64,000 nt of DNA from the NCBI RefSeq assembly GCF_036174265.1, contig NZ_CP108055.1, positions 7,564,001 to 7,628,000 of the forward strand, in the 5' to 3' direction. This document shows positions 9,452 to 18,817 of this stretch, in pieces (positions within the stretch are counted from its first letter, which is position 1; every line of letters begins with the position of its first letter). The notes beneath the pieces were generated by a model that did no database searches, was not told the DNA's origin, and saw only the letters and a program-made list of their open reading frames with translations. The DNA is from Streptomyces sp. NBC_00285 (GTDB taxonomy: Bacteria > Actinomycetota > Actinomycetes > Streptomycetales > Streptomycetaceae). A program made the position numbers and the translations under genes.

Positions 9452-12400
9452 ATGGGCCGTCGGGAGACTCCTGTCGATCCCGCCGCCGGGCCGGTCCCGC
9501 GGTTCGCCCACGAACTCCGCAAGCTGCGCCAGGAGGCCGGCGGCACCCCCTACCGCGAACTCGCCCGCCGGACCCCCTACTCGGTCACCGCGCTCTCCCA
9601 GGCCGCCGCCGGTGAGCAGTTGCCCTCGCTCCAGGTGGCCCTGGCCTACGTCCGGGCCTGCGGCGGCGACGAGCGGGAGTGGAAGGAACGCTGGCTGGAG
9701 GCGGACCGCGAGGTCCGTGACACCGCCGCCACCCGCGAGGACGACGACACCGACCCGCCCTACCGGGGCCTCGCCCGCTTCGAACCCGACGACCACGGGC
9801 TCTACTTCGGCCGCGACCGACTCGTCGACGCCCTGCGGAACCTCGTCCACGACCGCCGGTTCACCGCCGTCCTCGGCCCCTCCGGCAGCGGCAAGTCCTC
9901 CCTCCTGCGCGCCGGCCTCATCCCCGCCCTGCGCGCCGAACACCGACTGGCCGCGATCCGCATCCTCACCCCGGGCGAACACCCGCTCCGGACACACGCG
10001 GGGGTACTGGAGGCGGCGGGGGAGGGGGACGCCGGTGTCGGGAGGCCCGGGCGCACTGCGCAGCGGCCCGAGCTCGGCAGGTCTGCCGTCGACCACCCAC
10101 CCGCCGACACGGACAGCACCGCCGGCGACACCCTCGTCGTCGTGGACCAGTTCGAGGAGGTCTTCACCCTCTGCCGGGACGTGGCCGAGCGCCGCGCGTT
10201 CATCGACCTGCTGCTCGGCGCGCGGCGGCCGGGCAGCCGGCTGCGGGTCGTCATCGCCGTACGCGCGGACTTCTACGGCCGGTGTGCCGAACACCGTGCT
10301 CTGGCGGACGCGTTGGGCGAGGCCGGCCTGCTGGTCGGCCCGATGGACCCGGCCGAGCTGCGCGAGGTGATCGTCAAACCGGCCCAGGCCGCGGGTCTCA
10401 TCGTCGAACGCGCCCTGACCGCCCGCCTCGTCGAGGAGACCGCCGACGAACCCGGCGGACTCCCGCTGCTGTCGCACGTCCTGCGCGAGACCTGGCGGCG
10501 CCGTCGCGGCCGGGCGCTCACCGTGGAGGCGTACGAGGCCGCGGGCGGCGTCCACGGGGCGATCGCCCAGAGTGCCGAAGAGGTCTACGCGGGGCTCTCC
10601 ACCGCACACGCGGAACTCGCCCGTCTCGTCCTGCTCCGGCTGATCACCCCCGGCGAGGGCTCCCAGGACACCCGCCGCCCCATCGACCGCACCGAACTCG
10701 ACTTCACCCACGCTTCCACGACGGCCACCGTCCCCTTGACCCCCGCCCCCGTCGACCCCTCCGACATCTCCCTCGTCCTGGACCGACTGGCCCGTGCGCG
10801 GCTCATCACGCTCGATCACGGCACCGTCGACCTCGCGCACGAGGCGCTGATCTCCTCGTGGCCGCGGCTGTCCGGCTGGATCGAGCAGGAGCGCGAACAG
10901 CTGCGGACGCACCGGCGGTTGACGGAGGCGGCCCGCACCTGGGCCGAGCTCGGCCGCGACCCTGGGGCCCTGTACCGGGGCACCCGGCTGACCGCGGCGC
11001 AGGAGCAGCTCGCGGCGGCCTCGCTCACCGTGCCGGAGCGGTCGTTCCTGACGGCGAGCGGTGCCGCGCGCAGGGGCGAACTCCGCAGGCGACGCGGGCT
11101 CGTGGGCGTGCTCGTGACGCTGCTGGTGCTCGCCCTGGTCGCCGGAGCGGTGGCCTGGCAGCAGGGCCGTACCAGCGACCGGCGGCAGGTGGAGGCCGAG
11201 GCCCGCCGGGTCGCCGCCGTCGCCGACAGTATGCGGTTCTCCGACCCGCGCACCGCGATGCGGCTCAGCGTGGCCGCCGCGGGGCTCGCCGACACGACGG
11301 AGACCCGGTCGGCGCTGATCGGGGCGATGGCGCAGCGCGAGGACGACGTGTTCGCGGTGCCGGGGGCGGACGACGGCTTCGACGGTTCGGGCAACGACGT
11401 GCGGCGCCTGACCGGGGACGGCAAATCCGTGGTGTCGGTCACCGCCGACCGGGTCCGGATCTGGGACCTGCGGACGCGGCGGCTCACGCTCTCCGCACCG
11501 GGCCCGGGCAAGCTGATGGACGGAATTCCGGCTGCCGTCGCTCCGGACGGCCGGACGCTCGCCCTGCTGGCGGGTGACGGGATCGAGTTGTGGGACGTGC
11601 GGAGCGCGCGGCTGACGCGGACGTTGCCCGGTGTGGACGCGACGGAGCAGCCGGCGGTCCGTTTCGGTACGCACACCCTGGTCGCCGCGGACTGGAACGG
11701 GGACGTCGGCGCCTGGGACCTGCGCACGGGCCGCAGGCTGCTGCGGATTCCCGGCTCGGAACGCAGCGTGGACGCCATGGCGCTCAGTCCCGACGGCCGT
11801 CGGCTGGCGCTGTGCACGAGCACGCGAGCGCTGGAGATCTGGGACGTGCGGGAGCACCGGAAGTCCTCCGCGTCCTGGGTGAAGAAGGTCCGTCCGGAGG
11901 ACTGCCGCGACGACGGCCTGGCGTTCACCCCGGACGGCCGGACGCTCACCGTCGTCACCGGTGCCGGAGTCCACGGGTGGGACCTCCGCACCGGTCGCAG
12001 GTCGCTGTCCCTCAAGGCGGCGGGGCTGACCCAGGTCTGGGCCGGCGGCGACGGCAGGTTCCTCATGGCGACGGGGCCCCGTCAACTCCTCGTGTGGCGG
12101 GTGGAGTACCCGTCCGAGCCCGTGCTGCGCAAGCGGCTGGCCGCCGACGAATGGCACGACGTCGCCCTCGACGGTGCTGCGGGGGTCCTGCGCTACCTCG
12201 GCGGGTCCGGGACAGTGGTCCACTCGCTGACCCTCGGCGCGGCGGCGACGGCCCGATGGCAGCAGCCGTCGGCGCGGAGGGCGGAACTCTCCGCCGACGG
12301 CCGGATCCTGGCCCGCTCGTTCGGGGCGGCCGGAACACAGCGGATCCAGGTCATGGACACCCACAGCGGCCGGGTGGTCTTCGCACCCCCGCAGGACACC

Positions 12401-13330
12401 TGCTCCCCCGAGGGCGGCCGGGCCTGCACCAGCCTGCCGGCCCTCAGCGGCGACGGCCGGTATCTCGCGGTCAGCCGGAACCGGTACGACCGCGGTCGGG
12501 TGGAGCCGGACGCGACGCGGATCACGGTATGGGACGTCAACTCCCGTCGTGCGTATGCCACGTTGGACATCCCGCTCACCGACGGGAACACCTTCGCCGT
12601 CAACGGGCTCGCCCTCGACACCCACGCCCGCACCCTCCTGGTGTTCCGGCCGGCGGCCCGGCCGACCGTCGAGGTGTGGGACGTACGCCGGGCAAAGCGC
12701 GTGGAGTCCGTGCGCAGCGCCCGGCCCGGCGACGTCGTCTCCTTCGACTCCGAGGGCGTGGCCATGGCCCGCCGCCCCGACGGGAAGAGCCTGGTGACCC
12801 AGGAGGGACTGGTCGCCGACCTCCGCGCGGGGCGCCTTGAGCCCCGGGTGCTCGGCGAGGACCTGATCAGCGGCGTCGCCTACAGCTCCGACGGCACCCG
12901 GCTGGCGGTGGGTGACATCCTGGGCCGGGTCACCCTCTGGGACGGCGCGGCCCGCACCCGCCTCGGTGTGCTGGACGGATCCGCCTCCGACATCGGGGCG
13001 GACACGACCGGCAAGGTGACCGCACTGGCCTTCTCCCACGACAGCCGCACCCTGGCGGTCGCCGGCTCACAGGGCACCGTGCAGCTCTGGGACGTCTCCT
13101 CGCAGCAGCTCCTCGGCACCGCCCTGCCGACCCCGGGCGACGAGGTGCGTGCGCTCGCCTTCGGCGCCGACGACACGCTGTACGTCTCCGGTACCCACGT
13201 TCCCGTCCAGAAGTACGGCCTGGCCCCGGACCACCTCGTCGCGCAGATCTGCGCCCGCGCGGGTTCAGGCCTGTCGAGGGCCGCCTGGAAGACCTACCTT
13301 CCGGCCATCCCCTACCGCCGCACCTGCTGA
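9452..13330 (+). CDS. HTH-nSTAND ATPase-WD40 repeat protein, 1292 aa
   Basis: Residues about 15-85 are an XRE-like helix-turn-helix (FAHELRKLRQEAGGTPYREL). A linker leads to an nSTAND1-type P-loop ATPase: Walker A GPSGSGKSS at 142-150 and Walker B VVVDQFEE at 229-236. A winged-helix-like region ends near residue 540. One membrane helix is predicted at about 549-571, followed by a WD40 beta-propeller region to the C-terminus with repeated VRIWDL, IELWDV, LEIWDV and VQLWDV strands. STAND proteins act as ligand-triggered switches, and several families serve in bacterial defence. Here the helix would separate DNA-binding and ATPase modules from the propeller. The start is ATG 9452 with GGAGCGGAC upstream. 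Confidence 0.9.
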   Translation: MGRRETPVDPAAGPVPRFAHELRKLRQEAGGTPYRELARRTPYSVTALSQAAAGEQLPSLQVALAYVRACGGDEREWKERWLEADREVRDTAATREDDDTDPPYRGLARFEPDDHGLYFGRDRLVDALRNLVHDRRFTAVLGPSGSGKSSLLRAGLIPALRAEHRLAAIRILTPGEHPLRTHAGVLEAAGEGDAGVGRPGRTAQRPELGRSAVDHPPADTDSTAGDTLVVVDQFEEVFTLCRDVAERRAFIDLLLGARRPGSRLRVVIAVRADFYGRCAEHRALADALGEAGLLVGPMDPAELREVIVKPAQAAGLIVERALTARLVEETADEPGGLPLLSHVLRETWRRRRGRALTVEAYEAAGGVHGAIAQSAEEVYAGLSTAHAELARLVLLRLITPGEGSQDTRRPIDRTELDFTHASTTATVPLTPAPVDPSDISLVLDRLARARLITLDHGTVDLAHEALISSWPRLSGWIEQEREQLRTHRRLTEAARTWAELGRDPGALYRGTRLTAAQEQLAAASLTVPERSFLTASGAARRGELRRRRGLVGVLVTLLVLALVAGAVAWQQGRTSDRRQVEAEARRVAAVADSMRFSDPRTAMRLSVAAAGLADTTETRSALIGAMAQREDDVFAVPGADDGFDGSGNDVRRLTGDGKSVVSVTADRVRIWDLRTRRLTLSAPGPGKLMDGIPAAVAPDGRTLALLAGDGIELWDVRSARLTRTLPGVDATEQPAVRFGTHTLVAADWNGDVGAWDLRTGRRLLRIPGSERSVDAMALSPDGRRLALCTSTRALEIWDVREHRKSSASWVKKVRPEDCRDDGLAFTPDGRTLTVVTGAGVHGWDLRTGRRSLSLKAAGLTQVWAGGDGRFLMATGPRQLLVWRVEYPSEPVLRKRLAADEWHDVALDGAAGVLRYLGGSGTVVHSLTLGAAATARWQQPSARRAELSADGRILARSFGAAGTQRIQVMDTHSGRVVFAPPQDTCSPEGGRACTSLPALSGDGRYLAVSRNRYDRGRVEPDATRITVWDVNSRRAYATLDIPLTDGNTFAVNGLALDTHARTLLVFRPAARPTVEVWDVRRAKRVESVRSARPGDVVSFDSEGVAMARRPDGKSLVTQEGLVADLRAGRLEPRVLGEDLISGVAYSSDGTRLAVGDILGRVTLWDGAARTRLGVLDGSASDIGADTTGKVTALAFSHDSRTLAVAGSQGTVQLWDVSSQQLLGTALPTPGDEVRALAFGADDTLYVSGTHVPVQKYGLAPDHLVAQICARAGSGLSRAAWKTYLPAIPYRRTC

Positions 13331-13357
13331 CGCCCTCCACGCCCTCCACGCCCTCTA
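13331..13357 (+). repeat. Three tandem 9-bp repeats
   Basis: CGCCCTCCA, CGCCCTCCA and CGCCCTCTA follow one another directly between the stop of the nSTAND gene (13330) and the GTG start of the YdeI-like gene (13368). They may be simple slippage products; no function is implied. Confidence 0.7.
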
Positions 13358-13367
13358 CGGTGTCCGG

Positions 13368-13943
13368 GTGCCCACCGAACCCGGCGAACCCGAAGAGCCC
13401 CGCGCCTTCCCCTCCGTTGTCGACCTCGACGGCTGGCTGACCGGCCACCCGGCCCCGCACCCCGGCCTGTGGGTGAAGGTCGCCAAGAAGGGGTCGGGTC
13501 TGCCCTCCGTCACCGCCGCCGAGGTGAACGACGCCGCTCTGTGCCACGGCTGGATCACGGGTCACCGCAAGGGGCTCGACGCCACGCACTACCTCCAGCG
13601 GATCACCCCGCGCCGGCCCGGCAGCCTCTGGTCCATGGTCAACGTGCGGCGGATCGCGGTACTGACCGACGAGGGCCGGATGCGCCCCGGCGGCCTCGCG
13701 GAGGTGGCCGCGGCGAAGGCGGACGGCCGGTGGGAGGGGGCGTACGAGTCGCAGAGCAACGCGACGGTCCCGGACGAGCTGGCCGCGGCACTGGAACAGC
13801 ACCCGCAGGCCAGGGCGGTCTTCGAGGGGCTCAACAGGACCGACCGCTATCTCGTCATGCTCGGACTTCTGCGCGCCCGGACCCCGCGGAGCCGGGCCGC
13901 TCACGTCGACTCGATTCTCGGGGAGTTGCGAAAGCGCCGGTGA
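13368..13943 (+). CDS. YdeI/OmdA family protein, 191 aa
   Basis: The sequence matches the YdeI/OmpD-associated (OmdA) family: LWVKVAKKGSGLPSV, DAALCHGWITGHRKGLD, a Y-LQRITPRRPGSLWS segment, and a C-terminal helical region ending AHVDSILGELRKR. Members are small cytoplasmic proteins linked in other bacteria to resistance to cationic peptides, but the biochemical activity is not established. I use GTG 13368 because it yields the normal family length; the longer open frame runs back into the nSTAND gene. It follows that gene by 37 bp and could be cotranscribed with it. A perfect 10-bp stem overlaps its stop codon. Confidence 0.85.
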   Translation: MPTEPGEPEEPRAFPSVVDLDGWLTGHPAPHPGLWVKVAKKGSGLPSVTAAEVNDAALCHGWITGHRKGLDATHYLQRITPRRPGSLWSMVNVRRIAVLTDEGRMRPGGLAEVAAAKADGRWEGAYESQSNATVPDELAAALEQHPQARAVFEGLNRTDRYLVMLGLLRARTPRSRAAHVDSILGELRKRR

Positions 13944-13969
13944 GCCTCGGCGGGAGGGTTCACCGGCGC
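13934..13969. terminator. Hairpin at convergent gene ends
   Basis: GCGCCGGTGA (13934-13943) pairs perfectly with TCACCGGCGC (13960-13969) across a 16-nt loop. The left arm includes the TGA stop of the YdeI-like gene, and the structure faces the end of the yceI gene (13983, minus). It probably serves both directions. Confidence 0.55.
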
Positions 13970-13982
13970 CGTCGCCGCAGGG

Positions 13983-14537
13983 TCACGCGTTCTTGATCGC
14001 GGAGATGTCGAAGTGCAGCTTGATCTTGTCGGAGACCAGCACGCCACCCGTCTCCAGGGCCGCGTTCCAGGTCAGGCCCCACTCGGAGCGCAGGATCTCG
14101 GCCTTGCCCTCGAAGCCCACGCGCTCGTTGCCGAACGGGTCCTTCGCGGAGCCGTTGAACTCGAGGTCGATGCTCAGCGGCTTGGTGGTGCCGAGGACCG
14201 TCAGGTCGCCGGTGATGCGGTAGTCCTCGCCACCGAGGGACTCGGCCTTGGTGGAGCGGAAGGTCATCGTCGGGAACTCCTCGATCTTGAAGAAGTCCGC
14301 GCTCTTGAGGTGCCCGTCACGGTCCGCCGACCCGGTGTCGATGCTGTCCATCTTGATGTCGAGGGTGGCCGTCGACGCGGTCGGGTCGGTGCCGTCCAGG
14401 TGCAGGGAGCCGCTGAACTCGTCGAACTTGCCCTTGACGTTGGTGACCATCGCGTGGCGGACGGTGAAGCCGATCGTGGAGTGGGAAGCGTCGATCGTGT
14501 AGTCGCCGGTCAGTGCGGTGAGGTCGGTGTTCGCCAT
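13983..14537 (-). CDS. YceI family lipocalin-like protein, 184 aa
   Basis: A YceI domain covers the whole protein: it opens LTGDYTIDASHSTIGFTVRH, then has VKGKFDEFSGSLHLDG, and ends VSDKIKLHFDISAIKNA. YceI proteins bind polyisoprenoid or other amphiphilic ligands in an extended lipocalin-like barrel. This copy has no signal peptide, as is usual for Streptomyces members, so it should be cytoplasmic. The start is ATG 14537, preceded by GGGAG; the longer open frame upstream includes the promoter region. It is divergent from the PL8 lyase and convergent with the YdeI-like gene. The physiological ligand is unknown. Confidence 0.92.
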   Translation of the reverse strand: MANTDLTALTGDYTIDASHSTIGFTVRHAMVTNVKGKFDEFSGSLHLDGTDPTASTATLDIKMDSIDTGSADRDGHLKSADFFKIEEFPTMTFRSTKAESLGGEDYRITGDLTVLGTTKPLSIDLEFNGSAKDPFGNERVGFEGKAEILRSEWGLTWNAALETGGVLVSDKIKLHFDISAIKNA

Positions 14538-14670
14538 GACGTACTCCCAGAAGTGAGGATGTTGAACGTTGAACCAATCAACACGGACGACCGTAGACCT
14601 ATTCCGTCGGCGTTTCAACGTCATCCGCGAAGTGTTGGCGTGATGCCACCGCGGTGGTAGATGCCCCGGT

Positions 14671-17001
14671 ATGGACCCGCAGCGCACAGCCCCCACGCGA
14701 CCCACCCGCAGAGCCGTCCTGCTCGCGGCGGCGCTCCTGGCCACGGCCGCCGCTCCGCCCGCCCGAGCGGTCACCGCGGCCGATGCCTACGACTCCCTCC
14801 GCCGACGCTGGCTCGACATCGCCCTCGGCGCGGGCTACGACCCGGCCGCCGAACCCTACGCCTCCCGCCTCGCCGAGACCGGCGAACTGGCCAGAGCCCT
14901 CCGCACCACCATGGCCCCCACCCCCACCTCCCTCTGGCCAGGCTCCCCCTACGATCCCCCGGCCGGCATCACCCAGAGCTACAGCCGCCTGTGGACCATG
15001 ACCCAGGCCCACGTCCAGCCGGGCACCGGCTCGACCGGCGACGAGAGCCTCCTCGCGGACGTCCTGCGCGGTCTCGACCACCTCTCCGCCACCGTCTACA
15101 ACCCCGCCACCACCCGCTACGGCAACTGGTGGGAATGGCAGATCGGCAGCCCCCGGCTCCTCATGGACATCACGGCCGTCCTGTACGACCACCTCACGGA
15201 CGCCCGGAAGAACGCGGCCTGCGCCGCCGTCGACCACTTCATCCCCGACACCCTGCTCACCGACTACTCCGGCATCTCCACGGGCGCCAACCGCGTCGAC
15301 CTGTGCCGATCCGTCGCCCTGCGCGGCATCCTCGGCGGCGCCCCCGACCGGATCGCCCTCGCCCGTGACGCCCTCTCCCCGGTCTTCCCGTACGTCACGA
15401 AGGGCGACGGCCTGCACGCCGACGGCTCGTTCGTCCAGCACACCTGGGTCGCCTACTCGGGCACCTACGGCCAGGTCATGCTCGACGGCCTCGGCCGCCT
15501 CTTCGCCCTCCTCGCCGGCTCCGCGTGGGAGGTGACCGACCCGAACCGGCAGATCGTCCTCGACAGCGTCGAACGGGCCTACGCCCCGCTGATCCACGAC
15601 GGCCTGGTGATGGACAGCGTCAACGGCCGCGCGATCAGCCGCGGCTACCTCAAGAGCGACGACCGGCACATCATGCGCGGCGATCACTTCCACGGCCAGG
15701 GCATCATCGCCGCCGTCGCGCTGCTCGCGGGCGGGGCGGGTGAGGCCGAACGGGAACGCTGGTACGGCCTGGTGAAGGGCTGGATCGAACGGGACACCGT
15801 CACCCCGATCCTGACCGCCCCCCAGTTCGGCGTGGCCGACCTCGCCCGTCTGCACGCGGTGGCCGCATCGCCGGTCCCGGCCGCCCCCGAACCCGTCGGC
15901 CACCACCTCTTCGCCGCCATGGACCGGGCCGTCCACCGCCGCCCGGGATTCGTCGTGAACATCGCCATGGCGAGCGACCGCGTCGCCGCCTACGAGTGCG
16001 GCAACGGTGAGAACCCGCGCGGCTGGCACACCGGCGCCGGAATGGTCTCCTGGTGGTCCGCCGACTCGGGCCAGTACACCGACTGGTACTGGCCGACCGC
16101 CGACTGGTACCGCCTCCCCGGCACGACCGTCTCCACCAAACGCCTGCCCGACAGGGCCGGCGGCGAGTGGGGCGAGCCCAAGCCGGACGTCCGCTGGGTC
16201 GGCGGCACGACCGACGGTGAGTACGCGGCCACCGGCCAGCACCTGAAGGGGCTGGGATCGACGCTGGAGGCCCGCAAGTCGTGGTTCTGCGTCGCGGACG
16301 CGGTGATCTGCCTCGGCGCGGGCATCACCTGCACCGACGGCGTCCCGGTCGAGACGGTCGTGGACAGCCGCAACCTGGGGGAGCACGGGACGCAGTCCTT
16401 CGTACGGGGGCGGGGCTGGGCCCATCTGGAAGGGCACGGCGGCTGGCTCGTCCCGGACACCGTCCAGGCCCTTCGTGAGGACCGCACCGGAGCCTGGTCC
16501 GACATCAACACCGGCGGTACGACCGAACGCCGTACCCGCCGCCGGCAGACCCTCTGGATCGACCACGGCACCGACCCCGTCGACGCCACCTACGCCTACC
16601 TCCTCATGCCCGGCGCCTCCAGGACCGCGGTCGCCGCCCGTGCCGCCGACCGCCACTGGCTGTCGGTCCTCGCCAACGACAGCGCGTGCCAGGCGGTCCG
16701 TGTCGACCGGCTCGGCCTGACCGCCGCGAACTTCTGGCAGGCAGGCACGGCGGGTCCGCTCACCGTGTCGGCGCCGGCCTGTGTGCTGGTCCGGCGCAGG
16801 GGCCGTACCGCTACCCTCTGCGTCAGTGAACCGCCCCGTACGGGTGAACCGCTGGAGATCGTCTGGAACCACCCGGTGCACTCCGTCGTGCGGTCCGACG
16901 ACACCGTGGAAGTACGGGCCACCGGCCGCCTGCTGCACCTGCGCGTCACCCCGGGGACGGCATGCGCCACCCACGACTGTGAGGTGACTCTCACGCACTG
17001 A
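14671..17001 (+). CDS. Secreted polysaccharide lyase family 8, 776 aa
   Basis: The N-terminus has a twin-arginine-containing, Ala-rich signal (RRAVLLAAALLATAAA, cleavage near PARA). The alpha-toroid domain carries the PL8 hallmark NWWEWQIGSPR near residue 151. The catalytic residues are visible as Asn207 (STGANRVD), His257 and Tyr266 (QHTWVAYSGTYG), with the His-to-Tyr spacing of nine found in hyaluronate lyases. The beta-sandwich domains follow. The enzyme beta-eliminates uronic-acid polysaccharides (hyaluronan, chondroitin or xanthan) outside the cell. Which substrate is used cannot be told from these motifs. The start is ATG 14671, with little Shine-Dalgarno signal. It stands alone between yceI and accB. 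Confidence 0.92.
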   Translation: MDPQRTAPTRPTRRAVLLAAALLATAAAPPARAVTAADAYDSLRRRWLDIALGAGYDPAAEPYASRLAETGELARALRTTMAPTPTSLWPGSPYDPPAGITQSYSRLWTMTQAHVQPGTGSTGDESLLADVLRGLDHLSATVYNPATTRYGNWWEWQIGSPRLLMDITAVLYDHLTDARKNAACAAVDHFIPDTLLTDYSGISTGANRVDLCRSVALRGILGGAPDRIALARDALSPVFPYVTKGDGLHADGSFVQHTWVAYSGTYGQVMLDGLGRLFALLAGSAWEVTDPNRQIVLDSVERAYAPLIHDGLVMDSVNGRAISRGYLKSDDRHIMRGDHFHGQGIIAAVALLAGGAGEAERERWYGLVKGWIERDTVTPILTAPQFGVADLARLHAVAASPVPAAPEPVGHHLFAAMDRAVHRRPGFVVNIAMASDRVAAYECGNGENPRGWHTGAGMVSWWSADSGQYTDWYWPTADWYRLPGTTVSTKRLPDRAGGEWGEPKPDVRWVGGTTDGEYAATGQHLKGLGSTLEARKSWFCVADAVICLGAGITCTDGVPVETVVDSRNLGEHGTQSFVRGRGWAHLEGHGGWLVPDTVQALREDRTGAWSDINTGGTTERRTRRRQTLWIDHGTDPVDATYAYLLMPGASRTAVAARAADRHWLSVLANDSACQAVRVDRLGLTAANFWQAGTAGPLTVSAPACVLVRRRGRTATLCVSEPPRTGEPLEIVWNHPVHSVVRSDDTVEVRATGRLLHLRVTPGTACATHDCEVTLTH

Positions 17002-17140
17002 CTTTGTACGACCCCTACAAGCCGTGGCCCCCCTGAGCAGTCAGAACGCCTGCATGGCTCCCGGGTTCTGTTCAGTCGCACCAGGAAAAGGGGCCGGAGA
17101 CTGTACGGAGTCGACGGCTCGCTTTCCGCGCGGGTCTTCG

Positions 17141-17146
17141 TATGGT
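17141..17146 (+). promoter_or_regulatory. Candidate -10 box for a leaderless accB transcript
   Basis: TATGGT ends 6 nt before the accB ATG at 17153, placing transcription initiation at the start codon. No Shine-Dalgarno-like sequence lies in the preceding 20 bases. The -35 region is unconvincing. Confidence 0.4.
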
Positions 17147-17152
17147 CGCTAC

Positions 17153-18760
17153 ATGACCGTTTTGGATGAGGCGCCGAGTGAGTCGACGGGTGAGCCGACG
17201 GGTGAGCCGACGGACGCGCGCGGGCGAGTGGCCGAGCTGCACGAGATCCGTGCGACCGCCCTGGCCGGCCCCGGCGAGAAGGCGACCGAGGCGCAGCACG
17301 CCAAGGGCAAGCTGACCGCACGGGAGCGCATCGAGCTGCTCCTCGACCCGGGTTCCTTCCAGGAGGTCGAACAGCTGCGCCGACACCGGGCCACCGGGTT
17401 CGGCCTGGAGGCCAAGAAGCCGTACACCGACGGTGTCATCACCGGCTGGGGCACGGTGGACGGCCGTACGGTCTTCGTCTACGCCCATGACTTCCGCATC
17501 TTCGGCGGCGCGCTGGGCGAGGCCCACGCCACGAAGATCCACAAGATCATGGACATGGCCATCGCGGCGGGCGCGCCCCTGGTGTCGCTGAACGACGGCG
17601 CGGGCGCCCGGATCCAGGAGGGCGTCTCGGCCCTCGCCGGCTACGGCGGCATCTTCCAGCGCAACACCAAGGCCTCGGGCGTCATCCCGCAGATCTCGGT
17701 GATGCTCGGCCCGTGTGCCGGCGGCGCGGCGTACTCGCCCGCCCTGACGGACTTCGTCTTCATGGTCCGTGAGACGTCCCAGATGTTCATCACGGGACCG
17801 GACGTGGTCAAGGCGGTGACGGGCGAGGAGATCACCCAGAACGGCCTCGGCGGCGCGGACGTGCACGCCGAGACGTCCGGCGTCTGCCACTTCGCCTACG
17901 ACGACGAGGAGACGTGCCTCGCCGAGGTGCGCTACCTCCTCGCGATGCTGCCGCAGAACAACCGGGAGAACCCGCCACGCGTGGAGTCCACGGACGCGGC
18001 CGACCGGCGCGGCGACGTACTGCTCGACCTGGTTCCGGCGGACGGCAACCGGCCGTACGACATGACCAAGGTGATCGAGGAGATCGTCGACGACGGCGAC
18101 TACCTGGAGGTCCACGAGCGCTGGGCCCGCAACATCATCTGCGCGCTGGCCCGCCTGGACGGCCAGGTCGTGGGCATTGTGGCGAACCAGCCCTCCACGC
18201 TCGCCGGTGTCCTGGACATCGAGGCGTCGGAAAAAGCTGCGCGTTTCGTCCAGATGTGTGACGCTTTTAACATCCCGATCGTCACTCTGCTGGACGTCCC
18301 CGGGTTCCTCCCGGGTGTCGACCAGGAGCACGGCGGAATCATCCGCCACGGCGCGAAACTGCTGTACGCCTACTGCAACGCCACCGTGCCGAGGATCTCC
18401 CTGATCCTGCGCAAGGCGTACGGCGGGGCCTACATCGTCATGGACAGCCAGTCCATCGGCGCCGACCTCACCTACGCCTGGCCGACGAACGAGATCGCGG
18501 TGATGGGTGCCGAAGGTGCCGCCAACGTCATCTTCCGGCGTCAGATCGCCGAGGCCGAGGACTCCGAGGCCATGCGGGCCCGCATGGTCAAGGAGTACAA
18601 GTCCGAGCTCATGCACCCGTACTACGCGGCCGAGCGTGGCCTGGTCGACGACGTCATCGACCCCACCGAGACCCGCGAGATCCTCGTCAAGTCCCTCGCG
18701 ATGCTGCAGTCCAAGCACGCCGACCTGCCCTCGCGCAAGCACGGCAACCCTCCGCAGTAA
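17153..18760 (+). CDS. accB: Acyl-CoA (acetyl/propionyl-CoA) carboxylase beta subunit, 535 aa
   Basis: The carboxyltransferase subunit moves the carboxyl group from biotin on a separate alpha chain to acetyl- or propionyl-CoA, supplying malonyl- and methylmalonyl-CoA for fatty acids and polyketides. Two crotonase-like halves are evident: the first with KLTARERIELLLDPGSF and GGALGEAHATK, then PLVSLNDGAGARIQEG and GPCAGGAAYSP; the second with LLDVPGFLPGVDQEHGGIIR and AYGGAYIVMDS. The oxyanion-hole glycine pairs are intact. I start it at ATG 17153, the normal N-terminus (MTVLDEAP). It is followed 57 bp later by accE, and in S. coelicolor this pair is accB-accE as I recall. A tandem 12-bp repeat extends the N-terminus. 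Confidence 0.95.
   Translation: MTVLDEAPSESTGEPTGEPTDARGRVAELHEIRATALAGPGEKATEAQHAKGKLTARERIELLLDPGSFQEVEQLRRHRATGFGLEAKKPYTDGVITGWGTVDGRTVFVYAHDFRIFGGALGEAHATKIHKIMDMAIAAGAPLVSLNDGAGARIQEGVSALAGYGGIFQRNTKASGVIPQISVMLGPCAGGAAYSPALTDFVFMVRETSQMFITGPDVVKAVTGEEITQNGLGGADVHAETSGVCHFAYDDEETCLAEVRYLLAMLPQNNRENPPRVESTDAADRRGDVLLDLVPADGNRPYDMTKVIEEIVDDGDYLEVHERWARNIICALARLDGQVVGIVANQPSTLAGVLDIEASEKAARFVQMCDAFNIPIVTLLDVPGFLPGVDQEHGGIIRHGAKLLYAYCNATVPRISLILRKAYGGAYIVMDSQSIGADLTYAWPTNEIAVMGAEGAANVIFRRQIAEAEDSEAMRARMVKEYKSELMHPYYAAERGLVDDVIDPTETREILVKSLAMLQSKHADLPSRKHGNPPQ
17178..17213 (+). repeat. Three 12-bp tandem repeats inside accB N-terminus
   Basis: GTGAGTCGACGG, GTGAGCCGACGG and GTGAGCCGACGG lie head to tail and encode a repeated Thr-Gly-Glu-Pro-type stretch (residues about 9-20 of AccB). 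The repeats keep frame. They lengthen the disordered leader relative to the AccB sequence I remember. Confidence 0.85.
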
Positions 18761-18817
18761 CCCGGCGGACCCTCCGCGCTACCCCCGCGGAAACCTCTCT
18801 CACGGAGACTGTGACCT

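Noticed and set aside
9380..13039. 1219-codon minus-strand open frame
   Set aside because: Antisense shadow of the nSTAND-WD40 gene. No recognisable motif, no Shine-Dalgarno and atypical composition.
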